Shown here piece after piece: positions 23,689 to 35,662 of a stretch of DNA of 64,000 nt. This stretch comes from Dactylonectria macrodidyma. Lineage: Eukaryota; Ascomycota; Sordariomycetes; Hypocreales; Nectriaceae. The stretch spans positions 434,001 to 498,000 of the forward strand of contig JAGMUV010000022.1 in assembly GCA_020744425.1 (NCBI GenBank), read 5' to 3'. The notes under the pieces are model-generated. The model made no database searches and had not been told where the DNA came from. It was given only the letters and a program-made list of their open reading frames with translations. Each line of letters opens with the position of its first letter. Position 1 is the stretch's first letter. Both the position numbers and the translations under genes were made by a program.

Positions 23689-24186
23689 GTCAAGTCCGAC
23701 AGGAGCGTACCCAGAAAGTACGCCAACTGTAAAGGTCAACACGAGGCCTGGAGCAATCAGTGTGCAATCAGGAAGGAGGAGATAGCCAAGGTCAAGGCCG
23801 CATACGCCGCACGTCCCAGGTACCACCTAGAGCCACAGAGCAGCATGGCAGTAAGCCAGGCGAACCCAACTGTGAGAGCCCAGGAGGAGCCGATCGGACG
23901 AACCGTCCGGGAGGGAGCGCCATCTCTCACACCTGGCCGCAGCCAGCAGAACCGGCAAGGAAGAAGCAGGTCACCGACGAAGAGAGGGCAAAAGAGAGCC
24001 AACCCTGGAAGCAACGCAGTCGCCCCGAACGAGGTCGAGAACGAAATCACAGTTAACACGGGTAGTCAACGGCCCCAAAGAATTATAACGCCATCTAGAA
24101 GGGTACTGGAAGCCCTCGATGCAAACTCGGCACGACTACACGGCACCTACCAAGCGGAGAACATGGACGTTGATAACCGTGAATGA
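23689..24186 (+). pseudogene. LINE ORF1 (gag-like) fragment with zinc knuckle
   Basis: Residues KYANCKGQHEAWSNQC form a CCHC-type knuckle remnant, followed by RKEEIAKVKAAYAARPRYH, a signature of ORF1 in fungal Tad-clade LINEs. The N-terminal portion is missing at the junction with the hAT element. The stop TGA (24184-24186) overlaps the ORF2 ATG (24183-24185) as ATGA, an arrangement known for stop-start re-initiation in non-LTR elements. Confidence 0.7.
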
Positions 24187-26492
24187 GACACATGGAATCA
24201 CTCTCAATACTACAGTATAGCGTCAGAAAATCGAGAGACATCGTTATGGCTACCCTCCTACGGGACCCAAGGGTAATGAAATTGGACATCTTAGCCATCC
24301 AGGAACCATGGGCGAATACCTTCATGCACACCACACTCCATCCGGCAAAAGACCAATTTCATCTATGCTACCGCCAAAATGAAGGTGGAAACCCAGCAAG
24401 GGTGTGTCTGTATATAAACAAACGCCTTGATCATTCAAAGTGGCAATTCGAGTCGCACGGTCGGGATCTTTGCACAGAAGCGATAGCCTTAGGACGAGGA
24501 GACGAGATGAGAGAGGTTAAGGTACACATTTACAACCCCAACCAAACGGCGGAAAATAGGCGACGCGTATTCCCTCAACTGCGAAGGGTGGTCGACTCGG
24601 CTCGACAAACAGAGCAGATACTAATCGGAGGCTTCAACCTACATCATGAGTTGTGGGGGGGCTCCCATGTCCCTAGAATAGAGGCAGAGGCAGAAGATCT
24701 CGTCGAGATTATGGAAGACTATAACCTCACAAGCACTCTGGCACCAGTAGGCAGACAACGATCGATCTCTGCCTGGTCACCCTCGGCCTGGTCGATCGGG
24801 TCATCAGATGCGAAGCAGACCGTAGTCTCGATCACGACTCAGACCACTTGCCGATCGTCACTTCCCTCGACGTGTCAGTCAAGCAGCTCAGCAGAGAGCC
24901 CAATAGAAACTGGAAATCGATAGATGAGAAGAGATTCAGGTCTGCGGTCCTGGGCAAGTTGCCGCCGCAGCGAAGACCGAGAACCCGAAGCGCGCTTGAT
25001 CGATACGTGGGAGAAATAGTTGCAGCACTGAAGAGTGCGATAGAGACAGCAGTGCCCCAAAGGACATGGTCACCTAAATCCAGACGCGGCTGCGATGAGG
25101 AGTACACGCGAGTGCTAGAAGAGACCAAGCGCCTCAGGCGACTCCACAATCTCTACCACACGGAAGAAACATGGGAAGCATACCGAGCGGCCAGAAATCA
25201 CAAAGTCAGGGTAATCAAGAAGGCACTGAGAAGAGCGCATCGAGAGAATGTTGAGAGAGCTTCAGAGTCACCAGAGGCTCTCTGGAGAAGGGCAAAATGG
25301 GCTAGAAACAGGGCCACTCAGGCACCAGAGGTAACACCTACATTAGAGCACCCAGACACCTCTCAAATGGTCTCAGACCCAGCGGAAAAGGCAGAGATCT
25401 TCAAGAAGGCATTCTTTCCCTCCCCGCCAGAAGCAGAGATTGGCGATATCGAAGACGCGCCTTACACGGACCGGATAACGATGCCGCGCATTACAGAACA
25501 AGAAGTGGAGAGAACCATGAGCGCCGAGAAAGCACAATCGAGACACCAGTACGGCATCAGCAATGAGCCAAACGCCATACACATATACACGGATGGAAGT
25601 GGCATTAACGGACACGTGGGCGCTGCGGCTGTGTGCACGACGACCAGTCAAAGCAGGAGCACCTACATGGGCGACGACACCGTATCGACAGTGTACGCCG
25701 GCGAACTCCAAGGATCTCCCTAGCTCTCCAAGTCGCCTAGGAAGACAGAAGCTAAGGCAATATTAGAAAGAAAATATTGCTCTACACAGACAACCAAGCG
25801 GCTATCAGGTCTGTGGCGAGGCCCAGGGGCAACCGGGGTCATACCTTCTCTAAGACATAACGCAGCGAATACAGGAACTACGAACGCAAGGCTTGACTGT
25901 CAAGATTCGATAGATCCCAGCCCATAAGGGGATATACGGCAACGAAACAGCTGATCGAGCGGCCAAAGAAGCCACAGGATGGAGACAAAGAGGTCCGCCA
26001 GGACTAAGGGCATAGTAGCCCCCAGTACTACACTCCTTGAAATCTACATTGAAACTGTTATCACATAGGGTTATTAATGAAAGATGGCAAACATAGTGGT
26101 AATAGGAAACCAGGGTCTGGATAACCTTTAGGCACATGCTAGAGTCAACACCGAAAGTACTACAGCCACATAAGCACTTCAGCAAGAGGCAGAGCGCCAT
26201 TTACATCCAACTCCGGACGGAAAAGTTTAAGATGAATGACTTTCTCTTTAAATGAAGAGTGCTAGGGGTCACCGATCCGAGATATAACTATGGCAAAGGA
26301 CGGCAGACAGTAGCCCACCTCCTACTTTGATATAGGAAGCACACCACACTTTAAAACCAGGAACTAGGCCAATTTCTAAGACATTAAAATCTCCGGATAC
26401 TACTGAGCGAGCGCAAAGTAGTAGCAAAGGTCGTCAAGTTCATGGAACAAACCCAGATCCTTGGGCAATTCAGGATCAGTCCGTAACCAGAC
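24183..26492 (+). pseudogene. LINE ORF2 remnant: endonuclease joined to RNase H, no reverse transcriptase
   Basis: The AP-endonuclease part runs ILQYSVRKSRDIVMATLL, LDILAIQEPW (catalytic Glu) and ILIGGFNLHHELWGG. A frameshift near 24757 moves the frame to TTIDLCLVTLGL and 'LDHDSDHLPIVTS' (SDH active-site triad). A linker follows to TMSAEKAQS at about 25540. RNase H then starts at once with IHIYTDGSG (catalytic Asp), GHVGAAAV and YAGELQG; its remainder after 25723 is broken by stops. A final block (QSAIYIQLRTEKFKMNDFLF .. VTDPRYNYGKG..TVAHLLL) is the C-terminal zinc-knuckle region with Cys turned to Tyr. Non-functional. Confidence 0.7.
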
Positions 26493-26724
26493 GAAGCCGA
26501 GCGCTGGGGAGACTGTAGGTAGAAGGACTCATACACGAGGCGTATACCTCGCCTTATAGGAGCCTAAAAGCATGTGTACATTAGTATTTAGAACCGCGAT
26601 CTACAGAAGTTGGAAGCCCGTTGTAGATAGAGGTCTAGGAGGAAAAGTGGGAAGTTTGGAGACAGCTGGTCAAACGCCAAATGGCGTTGGCGAAGTGGGG
26701 CGTAACGGATAAACATCCGGCCTG

Positions 26725-27040
26725 AACCCATGAAAATCTCGTACCATGACTTCAGGCACTCCAATGCTTCAATTACATCACTTTACCCCAGAGAAGAGTC
26801 GTTCGGGCTCCGCAGATATTGCAGGAATTGACAGTATATCCACGGCCATCTTGCTCAGCGTAGATTTTCTGCTGCGCCTCCTCTAGCCACCATGCAAGGG
26901 CGTTTGTAAAGCCATAAACGGGTTCAGAATTGCAATCTGTCACAATGTTTGCAGCGCCACCCTTCTTTTCTGGGTCGCGGATTCTACCGGCTATGCCTTG
27001 CCTGACGCGTGGAAGAAACGCGTGGTCACCTGTTAGGAAT
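26725..27040 (-). mobile_element. hAT transposase C-terminal relic
   Basis: On the minus strand one frame reads FLPRVRQGIAGRIRDPEKKG and then FTNALAWWLEEAQQKIYA. The next frame gives 'MAVDILSIPAISAEPERLFSG', the hAT dimerisation signature, and a third frame gives DVIEALECLKSWYEIF. At least two frameshifts separate these blocks. It is a different hAT lineage from the intact one at 20.5 kb (AISAEPERLFS versus AMATDCERQFS) and resembles the relic at 56339-56698. Confidence 0.7.
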
Positions 27041-27085
27041 GATTGTCAACAAAGACGTGTCGAAGTGAATGCCAGCCAATAAAAA

Positions 27086-27416
27086 TATGTTATGTTATGT
27101 ATATTTTTCGTCCGGGGGCCACGAAGGCCCGTAAAGTCCCCTATTGGGGCACAGGACGTGCTGAGCTGAACTATCTACAATTGCTACCGTATTTGACCTC
27201 ACCTAGACTATCCGCAAAAGCCCCTTAGATTAACGGGGATCGAGCAACATACATACATACATACAGATCAAAGGGGAAACCCGTATATATGCTCAATCTC
27301 CCAGCCAAGAGGCACTTTCAATACGGGCGACTCCAGCGAGTTCCCATACGGATGCTACTCCATCTAGCTCATCCAGCATAGCATCGGCTCAAAGGCGCAT
27401 TCTTTCAAGAGGGCAT
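27086..27416 (-). mobile_element. Second copy of the CATA-tailed retroposon, 13-bp target duplication
   Basis: Perfect 13-bp direct repeats CAGCCAATAAAAA flank it (27073-27085 and 27417-27429). The minus-strand 3' end, CCCCGGACGAAAAATATACATAA region, is the same as at 18215-18243, and the shared sequence continues through GCACAGGACGTGC-type motifs to GCGCCTTTGAGCCGAT. This copy is 5'-truncated to 331 bp and carries an extra internal CATA repeat (about 27248-27266). Confidence 0.8.
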
Positions 27417-27544
27417 CAGCCAATAAAAAACCAAGTATCCTTGTCGCTGGTATAGGGTAAGGGCTGTCTGGGTACTGTCAAGAGGCAAATTCGCCCCAGG
27501 ACTGACAACCCAATATAAATAATATAGAGTCGTGCTATTTCAAT

Positions 27545-30399
27545 GAGTCGTGCTATTTCAATAACCCCTTTTTGCTAGTTATATAGCCTGTCACGTGAAA
27601 TTCGGCAATTTCGCTCAGATTTCCTTACCTCCCCTTTTCACCCCAAAATTTCTATGGCAGCTAGAGATGACCAAGAATTACACAGAAATCTCTTACAGCC
27701 TGACTACAATTTCATCTCGTAAGGACGATTGAGTAGCCGGAATGAAGCTATCGCCGGATGGCGTTGGTGTTGCCGAGGGCCTTGAGCTAGCCTGCGCCCC
27801 CCTTCTGCGTCTGCCTCCTGTTCCCCTTCCCCTTGTATTTGTACCAGCTCGTGATCGAGTTGAGGACTGCGTCGAAGATCGTGTTGAAGACCGTGTTGAA
27901 GACCGTGTCTATGATGGTGTTGAGGCTCGCGATGGGGGCAAATCTGCTTCAATTTCGGCTTGTGTGCGGTCTCGGCGGATGCTTGCAGTCATCCGCCGTA
28001 CGTTATTAGGGCTCTGGCTCTGGCTTATTGTCCTTAAGGCTGCTGTTGATGGTGTTGATGATCGTGTTGATGATGATGATGATGTTGTTGTTGTGATAGT
28101 CTCATTGCTGTACAGAGACCTAAGATTTAAAGGAACTGTTGTCTTCTTATTCATTGTAGCCCGGGGTCGGCCGCGAAGGCTCTGAGCAACATAGGGGTCT
28201 CGGATTCGAAGGAGCGGCTGTTCGAAGTCCTAGGAAGTGAAATTAGCATGATTTACATATAAATGAGCAGGTATCTTACGAGATGCTTCTCAAGCCACCA
28301 GCGAGGATGAATATCATGCTTTTGGATGCTCTCGTTAGCCTCAAGCCGCTCTAGGATACGATGAGCACATGGAAGTGCAAATTGCTGTGTGAACTTGCCC
28401 GTACACACAGAAAGAGGCTTCGGGCACGGGTTTTTCTCGCTATGATGTGCCGCTATCGCGAGACGGGCTTGGTGAGCCATCAGGTCAACAGCAACATAGG
28501 AGACTTGCGTATTGATATCACGAAGCCATTCGCGGTGCATAAACTTGGTTCGGATACGCATATTCATATCGGCAGTGCGGTGAATGTAGTCTTGCTTTTT
28601 CTTCGCAAGCATCATCTCAAGGGCTTGGTGAAAGGTAAGAAGATCGCCTGTGCCGGTCACTAGGAATGACTTCACATCCTTGTGTGCAGTCTCGGTTGGG
28701 CTGTTGACTCTCTGGCCAAAATTGCGATAGTTATCAATATAACACTTTGCCCATTGAAGCCGCCAAGCCATATATTCCTTTGAGATGTAATTTAGGATGC
28801 GATGTTGAAGAGGATATGTGTCATTAAGCCTCTTCCACTGAGCCTCAAAGTCAGCCTCTGTAGGGGCATAGATGACACGTTTCCAGGCCTCAAACATCCC
28901 GTCACGGCTATGCGAGTCATCGAGGGGCAATGTTGGTTGTGATGCTAGGCGGTCAAGGTTGGGTTCATATTCTCGTGGGCCGTTAAGAGATGATGTGATC
29001 GTATTCGCAGTCTCGGATGCATCATCAGCGTCAGAGCTATCTTCTTCGAGGGTTTCGAGGCCATCGAGGTCATCAGAATTCCATCGTGATCTAATCTTCG
29101 CCTTCACATTAGCGTTAATATGCCATACGCAAAGTTGCTGCTGAGCAGCTGGAAAAACCTGATCTAGGGCGTTCTTAAGAGCCTTTTCCTTATCCGTGAT
29201 GACCACAGATGGAGTTGGAAGATGAAGGTCTCGTCTGCATGCATCGAGTTGCCGGCAAAGCCAGAGATAGGCATCCTCCTTTTCATTGTTGATGAGGCCA
29301 AAGGCGAAGTTCACGACAGACCTCTGATCTGAGACTCCAGTTACTTGAAAGAACGGCATTTTGAAGCGGTTAGTTTTATATGTATTGTCGAGACCTAGGA
29401 CCTCAGGAAAACGCTTCCACTGTATCTCACACCAAGGATAAGTCAACAGAATTGCCTGGATGCGATTTTCATCATCATCTTCGTATTTGATGAAATGCCG
29501 CAGACCCTGTGATCGTAAGATAGAAATCCAGGCCTGGGTTGCTGTCAGACCATTAAGAAGCTGAGATCGGAGGCGCTGTCGATCGTTGTAGATGTCTTTT
29601 TGTGTGAAATAACTCGGCGTTGGTGATGACAGGCGAAGCATTTCGCCCATTTCTCGTGCAGGAAGGGAATTTATTTGAACAAGTGACTTGGCGAGGCTTT
29701 GCTGTGCCGAAGTTCTCCTTCGAAAGACGAGGTGGGCAGACGGGTTGCGAGAGGCAGGGTGATTGTGACGGCCTCTGGGTTCATAGATCCAAAAATAGTT
29801 CGTAGTTGTACTGCATTTAGCAGAAATTCTGAACGGGCAGTTGATATTCTTGCTCGATGACTGTCGAATGTCTGTAGATTGAGACTCTCGTACCGCAGCG
29901 CAACGATCGCAGGCCAGCGTTACATATCGTAGCTGGGGGTTGCCATCGATGCCTCGCTTCTTCGTAGCAGCTTTTTTTATGAGGGCAGCGCCGTTGTTGA
30001 GATAGAAATCTTGAAGGAAGTTGAAAAGTTCATCGAAGGTGTGGAAATTCGGCGATTCAGGTGGAGGAGGGATTTCTCTTGAGGAGATTTCGGCTGTTCC
30101 CAATGAAGATGGCTCGCTGTCTGTAGGGAGATCGATTTCGCTTTGTGACGCATTAGAAAATTCATCAATTGGCGTGAAATATCGTCATCAATGAAAAGGG
30201 ACTCGGTTTCACGGCTCATTGTAAAAAATCGGTCGAAATCGTGATATTGGCGGTGTTATGAAGGAGTGATGTGGCCACATAAGACTGTGTGATGTAAAGG
30301 GGGAGGAGTTGTGGCTGCAGGGGGAATTTTCAGTCATGTGATGTTGCACGTGACAGGTTATATGACTAGCAAAAAGGGGTTATTGAAATAGCACGACTC
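27545..30399 (-). mobile_element. Mutator-like element (MULE) with 53-bp terminal inverted repeats
   Basis: Ends match as inverted repeats over 53 bp with two mismatches (27545-27597 and 30347-30399; outer end GAGTCGTGCTATTTCAATAA, inner end CCTGTCACGTG). An extra tandem copy of the outermost 18 bp lies at 27527-27544. The only gene is a MULE transposase on the minus strand. No clear 9-bp target duplication is seen next to either end, possibly because the extra 18-bp copy disturbed the left junction. Confidence 0.85.
27909..30219 (-). pseudogene. MULE transposase with FAR1-like DNA-binding domain, frameshifted near its start
   Basis: The main exon is open from about 30183 to 28280. A FAR1/WRKY-GCM1-like zinc domain (CDRCAAVRE, NCPFRI, HNHPAS) is followed by the MULE DDE core (EVLGLDNTYKTNRFKMP, VITDKEKALKNAL, CVWHINANVKAKI) and a degenerate SWIM finger (VCTGKF..LPCAH). 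A 50-nt intron (28279-28230; GTAAGA donor, CCTAG acceptor) leads to exon 2 with an AT-hook-like RGRPRA and a Ser/Thr-rich tail. TAG at 27909-27911 ends it; without that stop a basic repeat tail (TRSSTRSS..) would run to 27693. The best ATG (30219, MSRETESLFIDDD) is one base out of phase with the domain frame (break near 30180), so this copy is probably defective. Confidence 0.75.
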
Positions 30400-31366
30400 T
30401 TCTGGAATTGAGGACCAGAAGAGTCATATGATCTGTGACGGTAGGGTGGTGCATAGATCATAAGCGGGCTAACTGAGCTTCTGATCCGTGCTTACCTAGC
30501 CTCGGGCATTGTTTTAGAAGCATTATTTTAGAATCCGGCTTCGGCGGACCACGAGGTCCCACCTCCACGTGGTGTCAGCTGGGAACTTTAGGAGAAACAA
30601 TTCGGCTGTCTCTGGGCGCCAAGGGGGCTCAACAAGGCGATTATCCCCTTTGTAACAACGCACTGACGTGTCGAAATCAACTTCTGAGCCTCCTGAAACA
30701 TCAAACAGTACAGCCACAGTACGGTAATTACCGTCGTTACCCAGATGAGGATGACTTTCCCCATTCTCAGATATGGCCTATTGGTCAGTATTGGAGGTGG
30801 TGTACCGGTACAGACGGACAACGGGATGATTCGATTGGGTCATGTGGTGGTGAGAAAACATACGGGCATACACTCTTGAACGCACTGGTTCTCTTGCACC
30901 GCCACCACCAGTCCTTCCCAAAGCGGCAAACGGGCTGTCTCGGGTGCTGACGACACACAACAGAGCACATGTAGCGCACTGATCCAAGGGCGGGCGAGTT
31001 CCGGCTGGCCTCAAACAGGCGGTCATAGCGACGGGCATCTCGGCGCACTTCTGCGTGTGATAGGAATGAGTGGCTGCAGAACGGATGAGAATTTGACGTG
31101 TTGAATGATCAGACAGCACCGTGGGATGTCAACTCCCTGCTATGGCTTTGGAAAGCCCATTGGGCTGTCCCCACTTGGTCTTGAAAGGGAAAAAGCGTAC
31201 AGATTAGAACTAGTCGCGGGCCGCTCTGACCTGTCAAGAGGCGTTGGCCACAGGATCAAAGCTCACGCTATACTCCAGAGAGCTGGTGGCTCAGCTAGTG
31301 CGACGTTGGGAAACAACCCAAAGTTACGACAGCATGACGACATAATTTTATCGGTCGATCAGCCGT
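30400..31366. other. Intergenic, no gene recognised
   Basis: Short frames on both strands lack family resemblance. AAGAGTCATATGATC near 30419 partly repeats the MULE outer end and may be flanking decay. Confidence 0.3.
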
Positions 31367-31629
31367 GGTATCCCTTCGACTGTGGTAAGACTACACTTGA
31401 CCCATAGTCCCCATAGAGGCCCGGGAGATCAGCGGTACGCTGATTGACTTCAAAAGGCTAGGTGGCTATGCGGAGGGTTGTGTATCTCAATGTAGATCTC
31501 TAACAGTCGTGACTTCTACCGCCTTATAAAATAGGTGGGACCTCTTGTACCCCGTCTTACTCTCCTTTTCGTTGGTTTGAATCCCTGTTACTAGCGTAAG
31601 TGTAGCCTTACCACAGTAAAAGGGATACC
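31367..31629. repeat. MITE-like foldback, ~33-bp imperfect inverted repeats
   Basis: GGTATCCCTT..ACTGTGGTAAG.CTACACTT at 31367-31399 is repeated in inverted orientation at 31597-31629, with a few mismatches. The 263-bp interior encodes nothing. Length and ends fit a miniature inverted-repeat element, but no target duplication could be assigned. Confidence 0.5.
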
Positions 31630-32398
31630 GAGGCTCTTTTTCGGGCTCAAGCTCAAGCGCCACGGCTTGCCAAGTCAAGCAACTGTAGGGATGGAGTGAC
31701 CTTGATGAGAAATATTGACTGCGACTTATATATCTCGGACGAGTACCAGTATCTCCGCGGGGAGCTGTTTTCCCTATCGACCCCCGACCATTTTCCCTTT
31801 GTCCTGCGTGACCCCCCCCCCCGTGAGAGTATGGGGTGCTTGCTGAGTCGCTGCACTGCAACCTGTGGCTGAATGGCTCACCATCGGAGCAAAGACGAAG
31901 AGGTTCTCTCCACAATAAACACCATGTCCCTGGTAGCATGTGGGAAAAGTCTCCTTTCTGCCAGGGCGATCCCGGAACCTTATCATCCATGATGGTGGCG
32001 TTTTTACTAGCCATTTACGAGGCTCATGCGCCAGGGGAGCTGGAGCTGCCTCCGACAAAGATGATGGTGTGGCTGACATCCAAGCCTCGTGGGATGACAA
32101 GCAGGGGAGCCCCTTCCTCGAAAAGAGGCAGGATCATTTGCACCGTGAGAGCCCAGGCGCCCCTGGTGATCATGACCCCGACTGGGTTAGTAGATTTGCT
32201 AAGTGCTAGTGACCGTTCACAGCATGTCGGTGGTGTTCAAGTTCTCAGACCTCTTGGACTCCCGTAATTAAAGGCCCTCATCTCCATTTCTGCTTCCAGG
32301 CCGCATGCTCTGACCAACTTCATTCCTTCCCTCTTCCCTTTCAGAGAAATCTCGCTAACTCTTTGATTCCCACCTCCCACATTTCTTCGCTCGCAAAT
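31630..32398. other. Intergenic and leader of the RGS gene
   Basis: No coding sequence recognised. A 13-base C tract lies near 31809. From about 32280 the sequence is a C/T-rich leader (TTCCTTCCCTCTTCCC) typical of fungal promoters, leading to the RGS start at 32399. Confidence 0.4.
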
Positions 32399-34278
32399 AT
32401 GGCGGAGTCAGACTCAACAGAGGCCAATGCCAAGCCTCAGGCGAACCTCAACGCCCTCGGCATCTTTTGGATCGCGTTTGCCCTCTCCTGGACCATGATC
32501 GTCGCAGGCGGCATGCTCTTTCTGTGGCGTCGTCGTGACATGCCCATATTGAGGATTCGAGGCCTGCCGCTATCTTTCCTTGCTATCACATTGCTCCATC
32601 TCTACTGGGGCGCCGTCCAGACCGGGTATGTCTGGTTCCCTCTCGCTGCACCCCAGGTTGAGTACTGGATCATGAGCATCTACCTTCCCTGCGGTATAGC
32701 TCTATTCCATGCCTCCAACAGCCGATTTCTCCATGTCGCCAAGGCCCAGAAGGAGCTCTTCGCTTCAGACTCTGCCTCGATCAAGACCAAGCCTGTCAAG
32801 TCCAAGTCCTTGATCTGCCGCTTTCGATCTCTCAACTACACCCGAAAGATTCTCGTCATTGTGGGAGCGGGCATGCTCTTTCAGGTAATACAGCTTGAAA
32901 AGTGATGTTGCACTTCAATTGCTGACGCGAAAGCCAGTTCTTGCTCACAATTTTCATGTACCTTATTTCGAGAAAGTTCCATCCTCGCTTCGGCATCCCG
33001 GGCACCGAGGTTACGGGAACGGAAGACGTTCAGAAATCTAAAATGCGCAGAGGCTGGGAATGGTAGTGCTGACTATTTCCTGGAGCAACCCAGTACTAAC
33101 ATATCTTTCTAGGTGGCCATCTGTCTTTTGGCAGTTCTTCTGGGCATGGATAGTCGCTCCCTACATTCTCTGGCAAGCTCGTGGAATCAATGATACCCAG
33201 GGATGGAGGACCCAAACTATTGCTTGCTGCCTTTCGAGGTTAGTATCTCCTAGCATGAAATGGTCGATTCTATGCTGACGGCTTAAGCAGTCTTCATGCT
33301 ACCCCTCTGTGGCTTATTGCTTTGTATGTCCCTGCCATGTCTGCCGTTGATAGCTTCTGGATTCCTCCTCAATGGTAAGCCATCCCAATATCTATGTGAT
33401 TAACAGGGGAGATACCAAGCTCACTCTATTCAAGGATTGCCCTCTCGATCATGATGCTCGAGATCTTCACCATCTTCCTTCCCTGCTGGGAAGTCTTCAG
33501 ATACCAGGCTCTGCGCCATGAGGCCCTCGAGTCAATCGCTCAATGGCAACTAAATAGGAATGTCGGTAAGGCCTCAAGGTCAATTACCACGGCCTCCACA
33601 TCGGCTGGTGGCTCATTTTTGACCGCATGGTCGAAGGATGGCTCCACCACGAGCGCCTCTGGCGTGAGTATCCTCACCATGGAGGCTCTCGAGTATATCC
33701 TTGAGCGCAACCCTGGGCCTCTTCAGCAATTCTCTGCCCTCCGGGATTTCTCTGGAGAGAACATCGCCTTCCTGAGAGCGGTTGCTGAGTGGAAGTCTTC
33801 GCTTCCTTCGGCAGTTCTCGACCCAAAGAACCTTAAGGATGATGGCGTCCAGGAACTTGTCCACGAACGATTCAACAGCGCTCTCCGAATCTACATCGAC
33901 TTCATCAGCTCTCGGGATGCCAAATTCCAAATCAATCTTTCATCTCAAGACCTCAAGAGGCTTGAGTGTATTTTCGAGTCGTCCGCCCGCGTTCTCTATG
34001 GCGACAAGCACGAGGTTGATCCGGCCACGCCCTTTGACTCCTTTCTTATGACTAATGTCAGGCGGCCTTCTGCGTCATCTCACGGTTCTGAGGCTGGTAT
34101 CATAACCGGGTCGACTAGTGACACGGACGTCATTAGAGACAAGGCCCTATACTGGGGAAATATCCCCGACGGCTTTGATGCCACTGTCTTCCATGACGCT
34201 GAAGCAAGCATCAAATACCTTGTCTTTACTAACACTTGGCCGAAATTTGTTAAAGATCAACAAAGTCATAGTTCATGA
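32399..34278 (+). CDS. Seven-transmembrane RGS-domain protein, five exons
   Basis: Exons are 32399-32884, 32938-33062, 33113-33238, 33291-33374 and 33435-34278; all introns are 50-60 nt with GT..AG ends and consistent phases, giving 554 aa. The N-terminal 340 residues hold several hydrophobic helices (e.g. [74 protein letters not shown]), a 7TM-like array. An RGS domain spans about 357-490 ([68 protein letters not shown]). Proteins of this layout accelerate GTP hydrolysis on fungal G-alpha subunits at the membrane and regulate growth, sporulation and stress responses. The start at ATGGCGGAG is the first after a pyrimidine-rich leader. Intact. It resembles RgsC/GprK-type proteins, but the subgroup is uncertain. 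Confidence 0.9.
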
Positions 34279-34673
34279 CGAATTTGGAGAATAGGGAATC
34301 AAAGCTTTCTGTCCCTCCCAGGGATGAAAATAAGTCGGTTTCTTGAACATAGGGTCAATTGGGCCTTGTCGCAGTCTTTTCACAGCGAGAAAGGGAATTA
34401 AGGATATCTTTAGATTAAAGCCTAGTATATTTAGTTTATAGCAAAGCTTGTTCTCTCCATGATATATTATACGGCTGCTAGGGAACGACATATAGCGAGC
34501 TGCCTTTCTTCTCGGACACAGATCGGACGGCAACAGCTGTGGTGGGAAGAGATTGTGTGGGGAACGTTGGGCCAAGATTCAGGCGAAGGAACCTGAAGTC
34601 GCGCGGGAGCTATTGAGGATATCCTTGAAGCTCACCGGCGAGCGAATGAGCGCTATTACGTCGTACATCTTGA
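34279..34673. other. RGS gene 3' flank, no gene recognised
   Basis: AT-rich downstream sequence with no recognisable frame; it ends where the minus-strand DUF3435-like relic stops (34674). Confidence 0.35.
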
Positions 34674-35026
34674 CTACGGCGAGGTAGGATCTTTGGAGAG
34701 CTCTCGTACCTCTTCCTCGTGCTTTGTGCCTCAAATCCGGTACCGGCCATTCTTGAGCTTGTCCCGGCGGGCCTCCCGCTCAAGTACTTCTGAATCAGGT
34801 GGCAGGTTCCTCCAGACCTCGTCCGGGACCATGTCCCGACGGGCATGCGGGTCATGAGTGAGACTGATATGCGTGAATAGCTTGATCAGACCGTCCCCGG
34901 TCGGCTCGTCGAGAAAGACGTGTGTTGCGAAAACTCCTTCGATAATTATGGCTGGCGGACTATTCTGGCATTCTATGATGCTGCTGGCGCTACGGAACTG
35001 CTCGCCTCGATGCGGTTCTCCGGAGC
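34674..35026 (-). pseudogene. DUF3435/FluG-like protein C-terminal relic
   Basis: The minus-strand frame reads AIIIEGVFATHVFLDEPTGD, LIKLFTHISLTHDPHARRDM and 'VPDEVWRNLPPDSEVLE', REARRDKLKNGRYRI, then TGA (34731-34733), then GTKHEEEVREL. The DP-x-AR, 'PDEVWRNLPPD' and coiled segment resemble the C-terminal part of DUF3435 (FluG-domain) proteins, a family that includes fungal tyrosine recombinases of giant Starship elements. The TGA stands where CGA (Arg) fits, a C-to-T change. The catalytic recombinase domain is not present. Assignment is by eye and tentative. Confidence 0.4.
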
Positions 35027-35197
35027 TATTTCAATTGGTGTTGGATAACAGCTGAGTCTTTGTGAGTGGTTGGGATGCGACGCACCACTTTTGAGTGTCG
35101 GGTGTCACAGATAGTTGCATGCGAATGGGCAGAAGTTCCAGGAGAGTAATGAACCATCCTTTTCCGGTGAGCCACACCTATAAACTTGATATGCCGA

Positions 35198-35560
35198 CTA
35201 ATCAATGATAGGAAGCTCACAGGCGGCTCGAAGAGCTCTGATAATTTCCCTCTTGCAGCACGGACAGATAAACCGGGACACTCTTTTCCCTTCTCCCCGT
35301 TCTTTCTTACACTTCTTGCGCCATTTAAGGACTTTGCGATAGCATTGATGGCAGAAAGAATGGCCATTCAATACCACTGAGGTAAGGCTTCTGCAAGCCG
35401 TATAGATAACTGCGTTGGTATCTATACATATGGGACACTCGTCGTCCCAGTTAAACTACTTGGCCATGCGACGACGTCCTTTCTGGAACTCAAGCTGAGC
35501 GCAGGTATTGCAGAAGAGCTCTAAATTTTGGTTAGATGAGAAAAGGTAGAGAACCATCCG
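35198..35560 (-). pseudogene. RING-like zinc-finger gene fragment
   Basis: The minus-strand frame gives FCNTCAQLEFQKGRRRMAK, a TAG (35456-35458), then 'NWDDECPICIDTNAVIYTAC' and NGHSFCHQCYRKVLKWRKKC, then RFICPCCKREI. The C-x2-C .. C-x-H/C-x2-C .. C-x2-C order resembles a RING finger (E3 ligase family). A plausible intron (GTGAGC..CTAAC..TTTAG) precedes CNTCAQ, but upstream frames are closed. The TAG could be a former TGG. It may have belonged to the same locus as the downstream DUF3435-like relic or be unrelated. Confidence 0.4.
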
Positions 35561-35662
35561 AGCTCACGAAGTGGGATTTCAGGGGCCGCTTATACAGCAC
35601 GAATTCGTTTGAATCACTCCCTCGCCGCAGAGGCCGCTGAAATTCCGCATGGCCCGGCCCCA

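Larger units (their letters stand above)
23689..26510 (+). mobile_element. Tad-type LINE, 5'-truncated, reverse transcriptase domain deleted
   Basis: Order along the plus strand: end of ORF1 with a zinc knuckle (23689-24186), ORF2 apurinic endonuclease (24183-about 24850), linker, then RNase H directly (25590 onward), and a decayed C-terminal knuckle region (about 26170-26340) ending near 26510. The reverse transcriptase that should separate endonuclease from RNase H is absent, with the junction near 25540. The element starts at the hAT right end, so ORF1 lost its first part. Several stops in the 3' third fit G-to-A/C-to-T decay. Confidence 0.75.
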